Positions 1-8,489 of a stretch of 18,557 bases of DNA are shown here, piece after piece. The first letter of the stretch is position 1. Each line of letters begins with the position of its first letter. The notes under the pieces were generated by a model. It had not been told where the DNA came from. It worked only from the letters and a program-made list of their open reading frames with translations, and did not search any database. The stretch spans positions 1 to 18,557 of the forward strand of contig UZAE01012548.1 of the NCBI GenBank assembly GCA_900617975.1. Direction: 5' to 3'. Both the position numbers and the translations under genes were made by a program. Source of the stretch: Rodentolepis nana. Lineage: Eukaryota; Platyhelminthes; Cestoda; Cyclophyllidea; Hymenolepididae.

Positions 1-540
1 CTGGATGAATACCGTCTTCGCTAGGAGACTTCTTGCACTTTAGCTGTTTTATCGCAGCATTAAGTTTGTAAGGTCGGAATGGTCTAGTAAGTACATTATT
101 TGGTGTTGCCATGTCTTCCTTAATTTCACCAACCTGTCTTACTTGTATCTATAATTCTCTTGATGATTTTCTGACAAAATGGTTTCTCTTTTGCTTGTCG
201 GAATAGAACCTCGCATAATCAGTTTGCTATATCGAAGTCGGTGGTAAGCAGTTTGTTTCTAAAACGTTTTGTTTTTTCTTGGGTGTTTCCTTGTTGTTTT
301 GAAGGTTTCTCAGGAATTTGAAAGTGCATTGGCTATCACTTTGATAGTTGATATTTGAGAAACACTTGTCGAAGGAAGTCCGTTTAGCTTTTGCCGTGCA
401 AAGATACGTTTTCTAGCTTGCACCAAGTGGAGGAAAGTCTTTCGCGCACCCCACCACTCTCAATTAAACACACGTCTTTCCATTTTGAATCGATGATGGC
501 AATTTATTTGCTAATAGTTTCGACTGGTGCCATATCTTGG
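1..540 (-). pseudogene. LINE (non-LTR retrotransposon) fragment: linker and start of reverse transcriptase
   Basis: Read on the minus strand, the last ~85 bases before the window edge encode PFRPYKLNAAIKQLKCKKSP followed by SEDGIHP. This matches the conserved entry into the reverse transcriptase domain of arthropod LINEs (usual form: an EL-x-AI-x-LK-x-KSPGPDGI-like stretch). Upstream, from about 480 down to 90, are linker-like stretches (for example ARKTFLHLVQARKRIFARQK) that need several frame changes and contain stops, so the copy is dead. Base composition is visibly less AT-rich than the DNA to its right. The rest of the RT domain would lie beyond the left edge. The upper boundary near 540 is approximate. 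No poly(A) or target-site duplication can be judged because the element is cut by the window. Clade assignment (Jockey, RTE, CR1 or other) is not possible from this piece. Confidence 0.7.
370..452 (-). repeat. Fifth copy of the short-retroelement head, inside the LINE fragment
   Basis: On the minus strand from 452 the sequence begins GGGGTGCGCGAAAGACTTTC and continues through CCACTTGGTGCA, AACGTAT and ACGGCAAAA. It aligns almost without gaps with the 5' head of the element at 6079 (GGGGTGCACGATAGACTTAC...) and with the heads of the elements at 3180, 11764 and 13733. In this copy alone the head is read through in one open frame (ARKTFLHLVQ...) and is followed by LINE linker and RT-start sequence. 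Either the head derives from LINE sequence, or this locus is a chimera. Confidence 0.65.
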
Positions 541-2134
541 TTCTTAAGGTCATTTTCATCTCACCAATTTTAGCATTTTTGGTTAAACTTGATAAATATT
601 CATTGTGAAATATTTTATATTGAAATATTATCTCATCTTATGGGTTTTGATGTGGGTGAATCAATTCATATCTAGTCATTTCTTAATGGCGTGGATAAAC
701 GACCTGATAAATTCATTAAATGCAAACCCAAGTTCATCTCATCAATGTGATTTCGCCGCAAAATAATAGATTAATTCCACCTTATTCATTTAGTCTAAGA
801 TATTTGGTCAATTTTAAATCCACTGGAATTTAAGTTCATTGCCTTTCTTAAAAGAACATAAGGGTTATTGTTCTTAACTAAATTTAAAAAAATTAGTAAT
901 CATCAATTTTTGATTTCATTTAAGTACTACTTGTTGCTTTAAAGTAATCGCGTTATTTGCTTATTCTAATCTGAAATATTATTCAATAAATTGGTGAAGA
1001 CAATTATCTAAGCAAACTCGCGAGCTAAACGCAAGCACATTACATATTAGGTTGCAGGGGACAAAATCGAAGTTATGCGACATCCAATCACCATTTTTGA
1101 ATCTCCCAATTTCCTACTATTGGTCAATAAGTTCCAAATTGTACTGTGTCAATATGATTCTCAAGACCTCTCACTCGATTTTCAACTTTTAATCTACAAA
1201 ATACTTGGTACACATTTATATACGTTTCTAATATAAGCAAAAGAATTTTTGCCTATTCACGATATGTTCTAATTTAGCGTACGATAACTGCCTGGTCAAA
1301 ATAAGTTGATTTATACAATAAGGGCGTTTAATTAGAGGGAAGAAGTGAGAAAGAATATATATTCAGTAGAACTAAGAATTACATATTAACTTCAACAATA
1401 TATTTATGTTTCATTTGATAATAAAGGAAAAAATTAATATGCTCATATTTAGTGTTATCCAATTGTAGCAAAGTGCTGTCCTTGAATCACTGGCCTACAA
1501 ATTGAAATCTGCCATTAAAGAGTGCTCTACCCAAGATCATTTGATCTTCAATCCATAAAGCAAAAAAAAAGCATTTTAATAATTATAATAGCAATAATTC
1601 AAATTAATTATTAATGATTTATGTGATTGACGTTGCTTTTCCTACTATTTCAATACTAAGGGAGCAAAAAATGGAATAAAAGGAAACCTCATGGTCTATT
1701 TTAGGACTTTTGGTTCAAAATCACATCAGTCAAACATTTTTTGCCAAGATAAGAGTTACTTTCATTTTTAAAGCAGTACGAATTTCGTGCAAATTCACTG
1801 TGTGGTAAGAGTATGAAGTGTTGGATATCTTATTGTTCTGATGTATAACACGTTTTCAATTTTACTTTTAGGTTTCCATCTAAATGAGATATTGAAGTGG
1901 CTAAGTGAGCTTTAATAAACGAATTTAAAATAGTGCCGAGCATCAGTTTCAATTATTGGTTGACTCACAAAATAGATGGCAGAATGGTTATTAAATAGCA
2001 AGCAAAATTCACGATCCGTTTTTTTTGGAATTTTACTCTCACTTTTACATTTAGTCAATCGTTAGTTCAAAAAAGTAAATTTCTGGTCAAAGTCACATTT
2101 CTTATGCTTGACAAAATCACTTTGTGACATGTTC
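541..2134. other. AT-rich spacer with no recognisable gene
   Basis: No reading frame of meaningful length, no LINE protein motif and no tRNA-like internal promoter was seen on either strand. Short poly(A)/poly(T) runs and TTAATT-type stretches dominate. Nothing is called here. Confidence 0.6.
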
Positions 2135-2450
2135 AGAGACAGAAGCGGATTGCTTCACTAATGAAGCCTGACTGACTGGGAAATCTCTGTGCCAGGTTCT
2201 CCTTCTAGCTAGGCTCCCAGAACTAGCTAAGCTATAGCCCAGCTTAAGAGGAAACAGACGGACTGCACGGAACACATTTATTCAGTATATTGTGGGTTAA
2301 GTCCTCACACAGGGAGCTTTATCATAATCAGCATGGCAGATTAGGATACAACTAAGGCTTTTGATTGGCCATTGATTGTACCGTTGTTGCATACGCAGTT
2401 GTACGGCATGGTCGTAATGTGCATGGTGGCGATAACTATGTGTGCTATTC
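2135..2450 (-). other. GC-richer island, possible solo LTR or other repeat remnant
   Basis: This ~315-bp stretch stands out by composition from the AT-rich DNA on both sides. On the minus strand it has an ATAAAG box (2317-2322), then an AATAAA signal (2277-2282) about 40 bases further on, and then a GC-richer stretch rich in GCTAG/AGCT words. That order (promoter, poly(A) signal, downstream leader) is the usual layout of a retrotransposon long terminal repeat. I found no convincing TG...CA ends, no flanking duplication and no adjacent gag/pol coding, so the LTR reading is only a suggestion. Confidence 0.25.
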
Positions 2451-2834
2451 TAAGTTTTAATTATTCTCAGAAAAATACCATGATAAGAAAAGCTGACAGT
2501 ACTTGCTGCGTAGTTATGTTTATTGCTTGATTTATAATTTTTCAAGATTATTTTGCCTTCTCAATAGGAATGGCATCGTGATAACAAAGTAACTTGTTTT
2601 GTTAAATTTGAATGATATAAAGCAAATTCGATGTCAGCTTTCTGAAGCCTGAAAACAAGAACCCCACTATCGTTATATTAAGTAATGAGTTTTGGACAAT
2701 TTTCAAACTTTACTCAAAAGTAAAAACATTTTAATAATTGATTTTTTAGTCCTATACACTTTCTCAAAATGTGTAAATTGTGATTGAAAACATTTCCTTC
2801 AGTTCTGTTCAGTAATTATAACTGTCACAGTTTC
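2451..2834. other. AT-rich spacer
   Basis: No coding or RNA gene signal was seen. It ends at the imperfect duplication that flanks the next retroelement. Confidence 0.55.
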
Positions 2835-2846
2835 ACAATGAGCAAC

Positions 2847-3180
2847 GTTTTATTTACATCAAATGACAGGCGTTTTGATGGTTATCATTAGCTCTTTAGC
2901 TGACTACGGACTTCACAGAGGAGGAAACAACAAAGTGAAAAAGTCGAGAGGGAGGAGGAAGGGAGGAACAGAAGAGTGTTTAAAAGATGTAAAAGAGACA
3001 TACAGAGAGACAAATGCAGAGAAAAGGTAAGATGAGTACTGTTAAAGTGGTTGAATATGACATAAAGTCGGGTCATATTAGGTTGAAGTCAGAAGTCAAC
3101 TGCCGATTAAGAGAATTTTTGCCGCATAAGTATACTCTGCCCAGGGTGCTCCACTTAAAGTTAAGTCCATCACACACCCC
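2847..3180 (-). mobile_element. Short non-autonomous retroelement, copy A (~334 bp)
   Basis: The element runs on the minus strand from a GGGGTGTGTGATGGACTT head at 3180 to a CATTTGATGTAAATAAAAC tail at 2847. It aligns along its whole length with the elements at 11764-12085 and 13405-13733. Shared landmarks on the plus strand include ATCATTAGC, CTTCACAGAGG, CAGAAGAGTGTTTAAA, GCAGAGAAAAGGTA, GAAGTCAGAAGTCAACTGCC and GCCCAGGGTGC. The flanks ACAATGAGCAAC (2835-2846) and ACATGGGCAAAAC (3181-3193) look like a decayed target-site duplication. There are no terminal inverted repeats and no tRNA-type A/B boxes. The small open frames over it (2888-3076 and 3014-3196) are chance. It is likely mobilised in trans by a LINE. 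Confidence 0.75.
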
Positions 3181-3193
3181 ACATGGGCAAAAC

Positions 3194-4358
3194 TAATTTT
3201 CCATGAAATATTTGGGAATCTACTAAGGCTAAGATATACTCTCTTGCTACCCAGCGTCTACTTATAATGGAGGTTTAACAGTTTTTGGCCACATTCATTG
3301 TCGCCTTTAGGTATTCACATGAAATGTTTTTGAACTAAAATATGTCAAATTACTTTAGACCTCTCATTAATTAGAAAGTGATTCAAAGAGTTGCTATTAT
3401 CATTAGCACAACATATAAAAATGGATATGTGCGTTTATTTACCATGTGATATTTGCGGCACCAGTTCATACTTATTATTATCAAAAAATAGCCTATCTAG
3501 GACAAGCTGGCAAAACGTCAAAAAGTCAAAATGGAACAAAACAAGCTCTCCCAATTTTTTCAAGAAACACCTTTTGTGAATGTGTTTAAAAGATACGGTC
3601 GCAATTAAACTACCACTGGAATATTTAATTTGTAGAAGATGCAATCTTTATTAAAAGCCTAAAGTTCAGATGTTATTTGAAATTAAATTTCTTCTTTAAA
3701 TTAGCGTTTGATTTAGGAGCTGTGTATTTATTTGAAATTTGCGAAAAATACGGGCCATAATGCGAATTACGTTAATTTTTAACGACATGCAAATACGCAG
3801 ATGCATGTATCCTAAATTGGCGAAATTGACTAATGTACTTTACTAAAATTGCTTTAAATGCTTTTCAAACGGATACTAGTAATAAATATGAATAAATTTA
3901 ACATAACTGTAATTTAATTTTTATCGAATTATAGTAGGAATTAAATTTTAAATTTGAGTTTAGTTTTACTACAGGGATGAAAAAATACCAAGGCTACAGT
4001 CAGCTAAACAGCCTTCATTATTAGACTTCTCCTTACTCTGATATTCTCGATTGAATTCCTTCAATGCCAATTGAATAAATATGCCAATATTATTAAGAGG
4101 GTTTGCAATTTTGTAAGATACGGTGCCTTCAAATCACGAATGGTTATTACTTTTGCCTAGATTTCATGAAGCAGTCTGTTCATATTTTCAGCAAAATTTA
4201 CCTAGATTGCAGTGTCTCAAGTGTTAGAATATCCGATTCATATTAATTGGATTGTGCAATTTAATAACAGATAAAGTAAAAAAAATGAAATAATAAAATG
4301 GTTTCTGGAAACTCAATCCACCCAGTGAACAAATGGATTATGAATTTCAATTTGATAT

Positions 4359-4404
<46 letters not shown>

Positions 4405-6062
4405 AATGGTTAGAGTATGAATACAAATTGTTTATGTTCAACAGAACTTAGCCAAAATTAGCACTTATATTTGAAATATTCTAAAGATAAATAAATGCAA
4501 AATGCAGTGATTTGTCATTTTACTTGGAATTCATGGAAAAGGTTGGCTTTTGTGAAGCAATGTGCTTACGATGAAGTTGGTAGATGAATTACCTGAAATA
4601 AATGAAAGAGGTTTTTCCTATATAACAAACATATTCTGCATAGGGAGAATTTCGTTTCAATTTTGACTAAAAATTAAATCTAGATTATAAACTATTATTA
4701 ATTGATTCAAAAAAACGAAGCCAGCTGTCTAAACTGAACTATGATGTTAGCAATATAAAAAAAGTTCTTATCAACCTCCAATTTCGCCAATAACATCCTA
4801 TCCATCGCCGTCGTTCTTTTCATTGTCATCATCTTCAACCGTCTTCCTATATAACGTATTGTTATAAAATTCATCTTGCACTTCAAATCTAGTATATTAA
4901 AGGCAAAATGTAGACTACGATAAACCGGATTGAATGCGTCTAGAGAATGAAATAATTTTGGCAATTCGTCCGCCTTTGTGAGTGGGTTACTTTATTCTTC
5001 CTTGATTCACTGTAGGAAATGGGCAGATAGTTACTTAGAAAGATTAATGGGAATGTCGCCAATTTGATATTGAACCAACCAATTATTAAATTAGTCACAT
5101 TTAATACAGATTACAGAAATAAATGCGTATTTATATTGAGAAAATTAGTTTTATACAGTTAAGGCCAACTATGATTTTGTCAAAATTGAAACCTATCTGA
5201 TTGGCATGGACGGGATATGGAATAGTCCGCTCGCGTTATATAAACAGTTCAGATTGGCTTTAAATAAAAAAGATTAATTGGGAATTAGATAAATAAAGGA
5301 ACAAAAATGAAGCCAAACTCCATTTACGTTAATTTTATGTTTTTTTATATATTATGAAAAGTTTATCGTTTTTGGCAAATGTATAAAGATCTGAGATTAG
5401 GTTTTAAATTAATATTGAAATTTTTGACCTCTCTTAAAGACTGAATCAGAAGGGAGTTTTATCCATAACCATAGTTATTGACCATTTTACCAGCTGGGCG
5501 TGCAACGAAGGAAATCAAATCCTTGGAATAGAGAATTTTAAGTTGATGCACTACTTTGAAGCGTGCAATATTTCTTTGATCAATATTTATTAGAATTCCT
5601 GATCTATGTGTGGATCGATTTGTTTTAAATCCCATGATGTATTTAAAATTTTATTTCAATTACCATATTTTACCTTAGAATTTGTCAACGTTATAAAGAA
5701 TAGTAAATGACCGAGTTCTAGGACAGAGAGACATCAAACATGCTAAAGTATATTAGGATTTTGCTTTTTTCTGGCACTTCTAGTCAGCATGGATGTTGAA
5801 ATAGGTAACCAAAGTAAATTATAATGCTTAGACTTAACCCTGTTTCTTGTCGACAATTTGCACTTCCGTCTCCATAGCACATGAATACCTGACACAAGAT
5901 TAGATGAGTTTCAGGAATGAAATAACTTATAAAAATCATCCGTTCTCGTTCATTATTCGGAAACCCCTGTTTTGGTCTACCGACCTTTCGGCCACATTAA
6001 ATGAATTAACTAATTCTTTATTCCCAATAAACCATGAATAATGCAGTAATGCTACTAAAATT
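3194..6062. other. Long AT-rich spacer, one microsatellite, no gene recognised
   Basis: Apart from the (AT)20 run at 4361-4400, I see only AT-rich unique-looking sequence. The open frames in it (3391-3579, 3435-3644 and 4707-4964) lack recognisable domains, and those at 3391 and 4964 start at TTG rather than ATG, so none is called a gene. Intronic DNA of a gene extending outside the window cannot be excluded. Confidence 0.55.
4361..4400. repeat. (AT)20 dinucleotide microsatellite
   Basis: Twenty uninterrupted AT units. It lies in gene-poor spacer and is likely length-polymorphic. Confidence 0.97.
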
Positions 6063-6078
6063 AGTATATTTAAAATGA
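6063..6078. repeat. Target-site duplication, left copy
   Basis: AGTATATTTAAAATGA here is identical over 16 bases to 6676-6691 and directly abuts the GGGGTG head of the retroelement. Confidence 0.9.
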
Positions 6079-6150
6079 GGGGTGCACGATAGACTTACCT
6101 CCACTTGGTGCACCCTGGACAACGTATTTTCTTACGGCAAAAAAGTCTAA

Positions 6151-6281
6151 CACTCGGCATTTAGACTTCTATTTATTATGATTAGCTTTAAAAAAGAAAT
6201 CACTCGGCATTCGTTTTTGACTTCGATTATTTATGATTAGGTCACCCGGCATTCGTTTTTGACTTCGATTAATTATGATTA
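6151..6281 (+). repeat. Three tandem ~40-bp units inside the retroelement
   Basis: Units begin at 6151, 6201 and 6243 with CACTCGGCAT, CACTCGGCAT and CACCCGGCAT. Each runs through a GACTTC motif to ATTATGATTA or TTTATGATTA. Units 2 and 3 are nearly identical (CGGCATTCGTTTTTGACTTC); unit 1 is more diverged and is followed by a 15-base A-rich spacer. The unit resembles the GGCAGTTGACTTCTGACTTC segment that follows the head in the short copies, so it probably arose by repeat expansion of head-adjacent sequence. Confidence 0.85.
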
Positions 6282-6294
6282 CTATAAGAAAAAT

Positions 6295-6657
6295 CGCCTT
6301 CGTCAGGGCGAATCACAACGTCTTCAGATCCTCTAATGGAATGCTGGAGGGATGTCACAGGACAAGAAGATCCAAGTACAGAAAATCCTACAAACCTATG
6401 ATGTTGACATTTTCACAATTATGGAAGCAAACATTTAGGATGACAAACTGAAGTACTACCAATTCCCAGCTCAAATCTATGATGTAGACATTTTCACAAT
6501 TATGGAAGCTACATTGTTACACCCTGATGACAAACTGAAGCACTACCAATTTCCAGGTTACACCCTGTACAATCTGCCTAAATACCGGCAAGTTGCAAAT
6601 GGAATTCTAACTGGAGTAAAGGAAGGTCTCACCTCACACTACGATCTAATCAAGAGT
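6295..6657 (+). pseudogene. Broken LINE endonuclease (EEP-type) segment with internal duplication
   Basis: A single frame encodes the N-terminal part of an exonuclease-endonuclease-phosphatase domain of a LINE: WNAGGMSQDKK (from 6337), then YDVDIFTIMEA, the position where these nucleases carry the conserved catalytic Glu, then QFPGYTLYNLPKYRQVANG and ILTGVKEGLTSHYDLIKS. Two in-frame stops break it: TAA at 6334-6336 just before the Trp, probably from a CAA Gln codon, and TAG at 6436-6438. The stretch YDVDIFTIMEA...KYYQFP (6397-6468) is repeated in frame as YDVDIFTIMEA...KHYQFP (6478-6555). Later endonuclease motifs and all RT sequence are absent. The segment is only ~120 codons of an ORF normally near a thousand residues. 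Confidence 0.82.
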
Positions 6658-6675
6658 TGCCATTTGAAATAAATA

Positions 6676-6691
6676 AGTATATTTAAAATGA
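6676..6691. repeat. Target-site duplication, right copy
   Basis: Exact 16-base copy of 6063-6078, immediately after the AAATAAATA tail of the element. Confidence 0.9.
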
Positions 6692-6807
6692 AAAAAAGTT
6701 GGTTTTACATGTCGGATTAACAATTCATCACGAAATTACATAATGCATGAATTTGAATATTTAGAACATATGAATCTGCAAAATAAAGATTTTTAATTTT
6801 CTTCATA

Positions 6808-6813
6808 TTTAAT
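6808..6813 (-). promoter_or_regulatory. Candidate poly(A) signal (ATTAAA) of the glycine-rich gene
   Basis: ATTAAA on the minus strand lies 14 bases after the stop codon, and a second ATTAAA is at 6792-6797. No canonical AATAAA was found on the minus strand between the stop and about 6700. The 3' UTR would therefore be short and end between the gene and the retroelement. Confidence 0.45.
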
Positions 6814-6827
6814 AAAGTGATCCCCGT

Positions 6828-7673
6828 TTAAGATGTCAAGTATTTGTCTAATGCATCAATGACATCGTCAGGAATTTCATCACCGTCGTTTGAATTTCCG
6901 CTGTCTCTTGTCCCAGTACCAGATGGAGAATCGTAAGAGCTTCCACCTCCTCTGCCACTTCCGCCATAATCGCTTTTCGGGCCTGAAGGGAAACTGCCAC
7001 CCGATCCAGAACCACCACTTCCATAACTACTGGATCCAGAAGCACCACTTCCATATCCACCGGATCCAAAACCACCCCTTCCATATCCACCAGATCCAGA
7101 ACCACCACTTCCATATCCACCGGATCGAGAATCACCGATTCCATAACCACCGGATCCAGAACCTCCACTTCCATAACTACTGGATCCAGAACCACCACTT
7201 CCATAACTACCGGAACCAGAACCCCCACTTCCATATCCACCGGATCCAGAACTACCACTTCCATATCTAGAACTGTCAAATGCAGAGCCACCGGAGCCCG
7301 AACCACCATATCCAGAACTGCCAAATCTAGAACCACCCGAAGCAGATCCACCATATCCTGAAACACTGGATCCAAAACCACCATTTCCAGAACCGTCATA
7401 TCCATGACCCTTAACAACAGAGCTACCGAATCCAGAGGTACCAAATCCAGAACTGCCAAATCCAGAAGGTCTAGAGCCAAAACCGCTTTGTCCAGATAAA
7501 CCATATCCGGATATTCCAGGTCCACCACCACCACCCCCGCTATATGTTATTATTACACGTGAGCCGCCAGGAGAGCTTCCAGAACTTCCATGCAATGCTG
7601 AACATATTTGGTCAGTCGAATAAGTAAATAGGAAAACCACGATGAAAACCCAGCTGTAGTTCATCTTCATCAT
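6828..7673 (-). CDS. Secreted glycine/serine/tyrosine-rich repeat protein (281 aa)
   Basis: A single uninterrupted frame. Residues 1-26 form a signal peptide: hydrophobic core YSWVFIVVFLFTYS and a likely cut after CSA (residues 24-26). Residues 29-137 are irregular Gly-rich repeats (GFGSSGFGTSGFGSS; a run of six Gly near 46-51). Residues 138-227 are nine decapeptides of consensus GSGGSGSGGY. Residues 228-259 are a looser Gly/Ser region. The C-terminus (about 260-281) is different: acidic, with DGDEIPDDVIDALDKYLTS, likely a short helix. Cys is almost absent; the only one is in the signal peptide. Such proteins are typically extracellular structural materials in arthropods (cuticle, silk-associated, egg-case or adhesive proteins); which one is unknown. 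No folded spidroin N- or C-terminal domain is present. M1, M2 and M4 are all possible starts; M2 and M4 have A at -3, M1 has T. A TATA box lies 53-59 bases upstream of M1. No intron is needed. Confidence 0.88.
   Translation of the reverse strand: MMKMNYSWVFIVVFLFTYSTDQICSALHGSSGSSPGGSRVIITYSGGGGGGPGISGYGLSGQSGFGSRPSGFGSSGFGTSGFGSSVVKGHGYDGSGNGGFGSSVSGYGGSASGGSRFGSSGYGGSGSGGSAFDSSRYGSGSSGSGGYGSGGSGSGSYGSGGSGSSSYGSGGSGSGGYGIGDSRSGGYGSGGSGSGGYGRGGFGSGGYGSGASGSSSYGSGGSGSGGSFPSGPKSDYGGSGRGGGSSYDSPSGTGTRDSGNSNDGDEIPDDVIDALDKYLTS
6993..7262 (-). repeat. Nine 30-bp coding repeats (decapeptide array)
   Basis: Nine in-frame 30-base units encode GSGGSGSGGY and variants (GSGSSGSGGY, GSGGSGSSSY, GIGDSRSGGY, GRGGFGSGGY, GSGASGSSSY; the last ends GGS). 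The DNA is conserved beyond what the protein requires: GGATCC and CCACCACTTCCATAT-type words (plus strand) recur at the same unit position. That indicates recent duplication or gene conversion between units. Variation in unit number between individuals is likely. Confidence 0.92.
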
Positions 7674-7725
7674 TCAACTAAGACAAATATGAATTTCAAC
7701 CCTCCACTTTAACTTTAGTGGCCAC

Positions 7726-7732
7726 ATATATA
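7726..7732 (-). promoter_or_regulatory. TATA box of the glycine-rich gene
   Basis: TATATAT on the minus strand, with flanks GGG and GTGG. Transcription would start about 25-30 bases further on, near 7700, giving a 5' UTR of roughly 25 bases before the ATG at 7673. A strong TATA with a short leader is usual for abundantly expressed arthropod structural-protein genes. Confidence 0.6.
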
Positions 7733-7739
7733 CCCATTG

Positions 7740-8489
7740 CAGTAGCATAAAGTTTTACGACTGGTAGCGGAATGACAGTTTCAATAAGAATAAGGATTTA
7801 TTGCTCAAAATCTATAATTAATTTTATAAAGGCAGTGAAAAAGAGTTAAATATAAAGGAAATAATTACTTTAAAACAGCAAGTCGTAATACAATGACAAT
7901 GTCAGTCAAATTATTAAACCTCATTTGAATTAAATTAATTTAGTAAAAATAAGTTAATGGATTTATGGATTATTGCCTTCTTGATAAAAAATTGAACAAC
8001 AAAATGAATTCCAACTCACTGTTGGCTGTGTAAAAAATCTTAAATGTATACGTTACATTCTTTCATTATGCAGCAAGAAATAAAATTAAAGTACCGATTC
8101 ACATAATAACTTGATTTTAAATTTGTATTAAGTTTTAAACTGCAATTGAAACTAGACGATGACTTCTAAAAGTGGAGTCATGAATGTCGTTTATAAAAAT
8201 TCTTCACAAGAAATGGTGCTTGTGTGCGGTCATTGATAACCACATTAGAAGTTGTGTTAATTATTCAAAATATACTCTCATGATCCAAAAGGAATTGAGG
8301 TGTTTCATAATTTTTACATGGAAACATTTATTTGTGCATCGACTACCAAAGTCGACATAAAAAAATGCATACAGAATTACCTGCAGTTTAAATTAATTTA
8401 TTAAAAATTTAAAACATGGATAACGTTAATCATTAGCACTTAGCTAATTTTAAATAAACCTTATTAGGAGTTTTTTTAAAATGACAGAC
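7740..8489. other. AT-rich upstream spacer
   Basis: Upstream flank of the glycine-rich gene. No coding signal was seen on either strand. Enhancer elements may be here but cannot be recognised by eye. Confidence 0.5.

Larger units (their letters stand above)
6079..6675 (+). mobile_element. Composite non-autonomous retroelement, copy C (597 bp), with LINE endonuclease segment
   Basis: A complete insertion bounded by a perfect 16-bp duplication. Its parts in order are: a ~70-bp head shared with the ~330-bp family (6079-6150: GGGGTGCACG, CCACTTGGTGCACCCTGG, ACGGCAAAAAAGTC); three tandem repeat units (6151-6281); a decayed endonuclease coding segment (6295-6657); and a tail TGCCATTTGAAATAAATA (6658-6675) matching the tail of the short copies (CGCCATTTGATATAAATAAA at 12062). 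It thus shares both ends with the short elements but has a different middle. The A/T-rich simple tail, absence of inverted repeats and long duplication point to target-primed reverse transcription by a LINE. It cannot move on its own. It lies about 150 bp past the stop codon of the convergent glycine-rich gene. Confidence 0.88.

Noticed and set aside
2847..3180. MITE (DNA transposon) interpretation of the short elements
   Set aside because: No terminal inverted repeats, duplications are long and variable (about 12-16 bp), and tails are A/T-simple. These fit retrotransposition instead.
4707..4964. 85-codon minus-strand open frame
   Set aside because: It starts at TTG, has no recognisable domain, and possible splice sites are unconvincing.
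6151..6281. CRISPR array
   Set aside because: Only three adjacent units with almost no spacers, in a eukaryotic retroelement.
6890..7270. 126-codon plus-strand open frame (His/Phe/Asn-rich repeats)
   Set aside because: Antisense shadow of the decapeptide array.
6848..7534. 228-codon minus-strand open frame (Val/Leu/Asp/Met-rich)
   Set aside because: It is the same repeat DNA as the glycine-rich gene read in another frame. The 30-bp periodicity keeps it open. No signal peptide or domain.
6828..7673. Calling the glycine-rich gene a spidroin
   Set aside because: No conserved ~100-130-residue spidroin N- or C-terminal domains and no poly-Ala or GPGXX arrays. Only general Gly-rich similarity.
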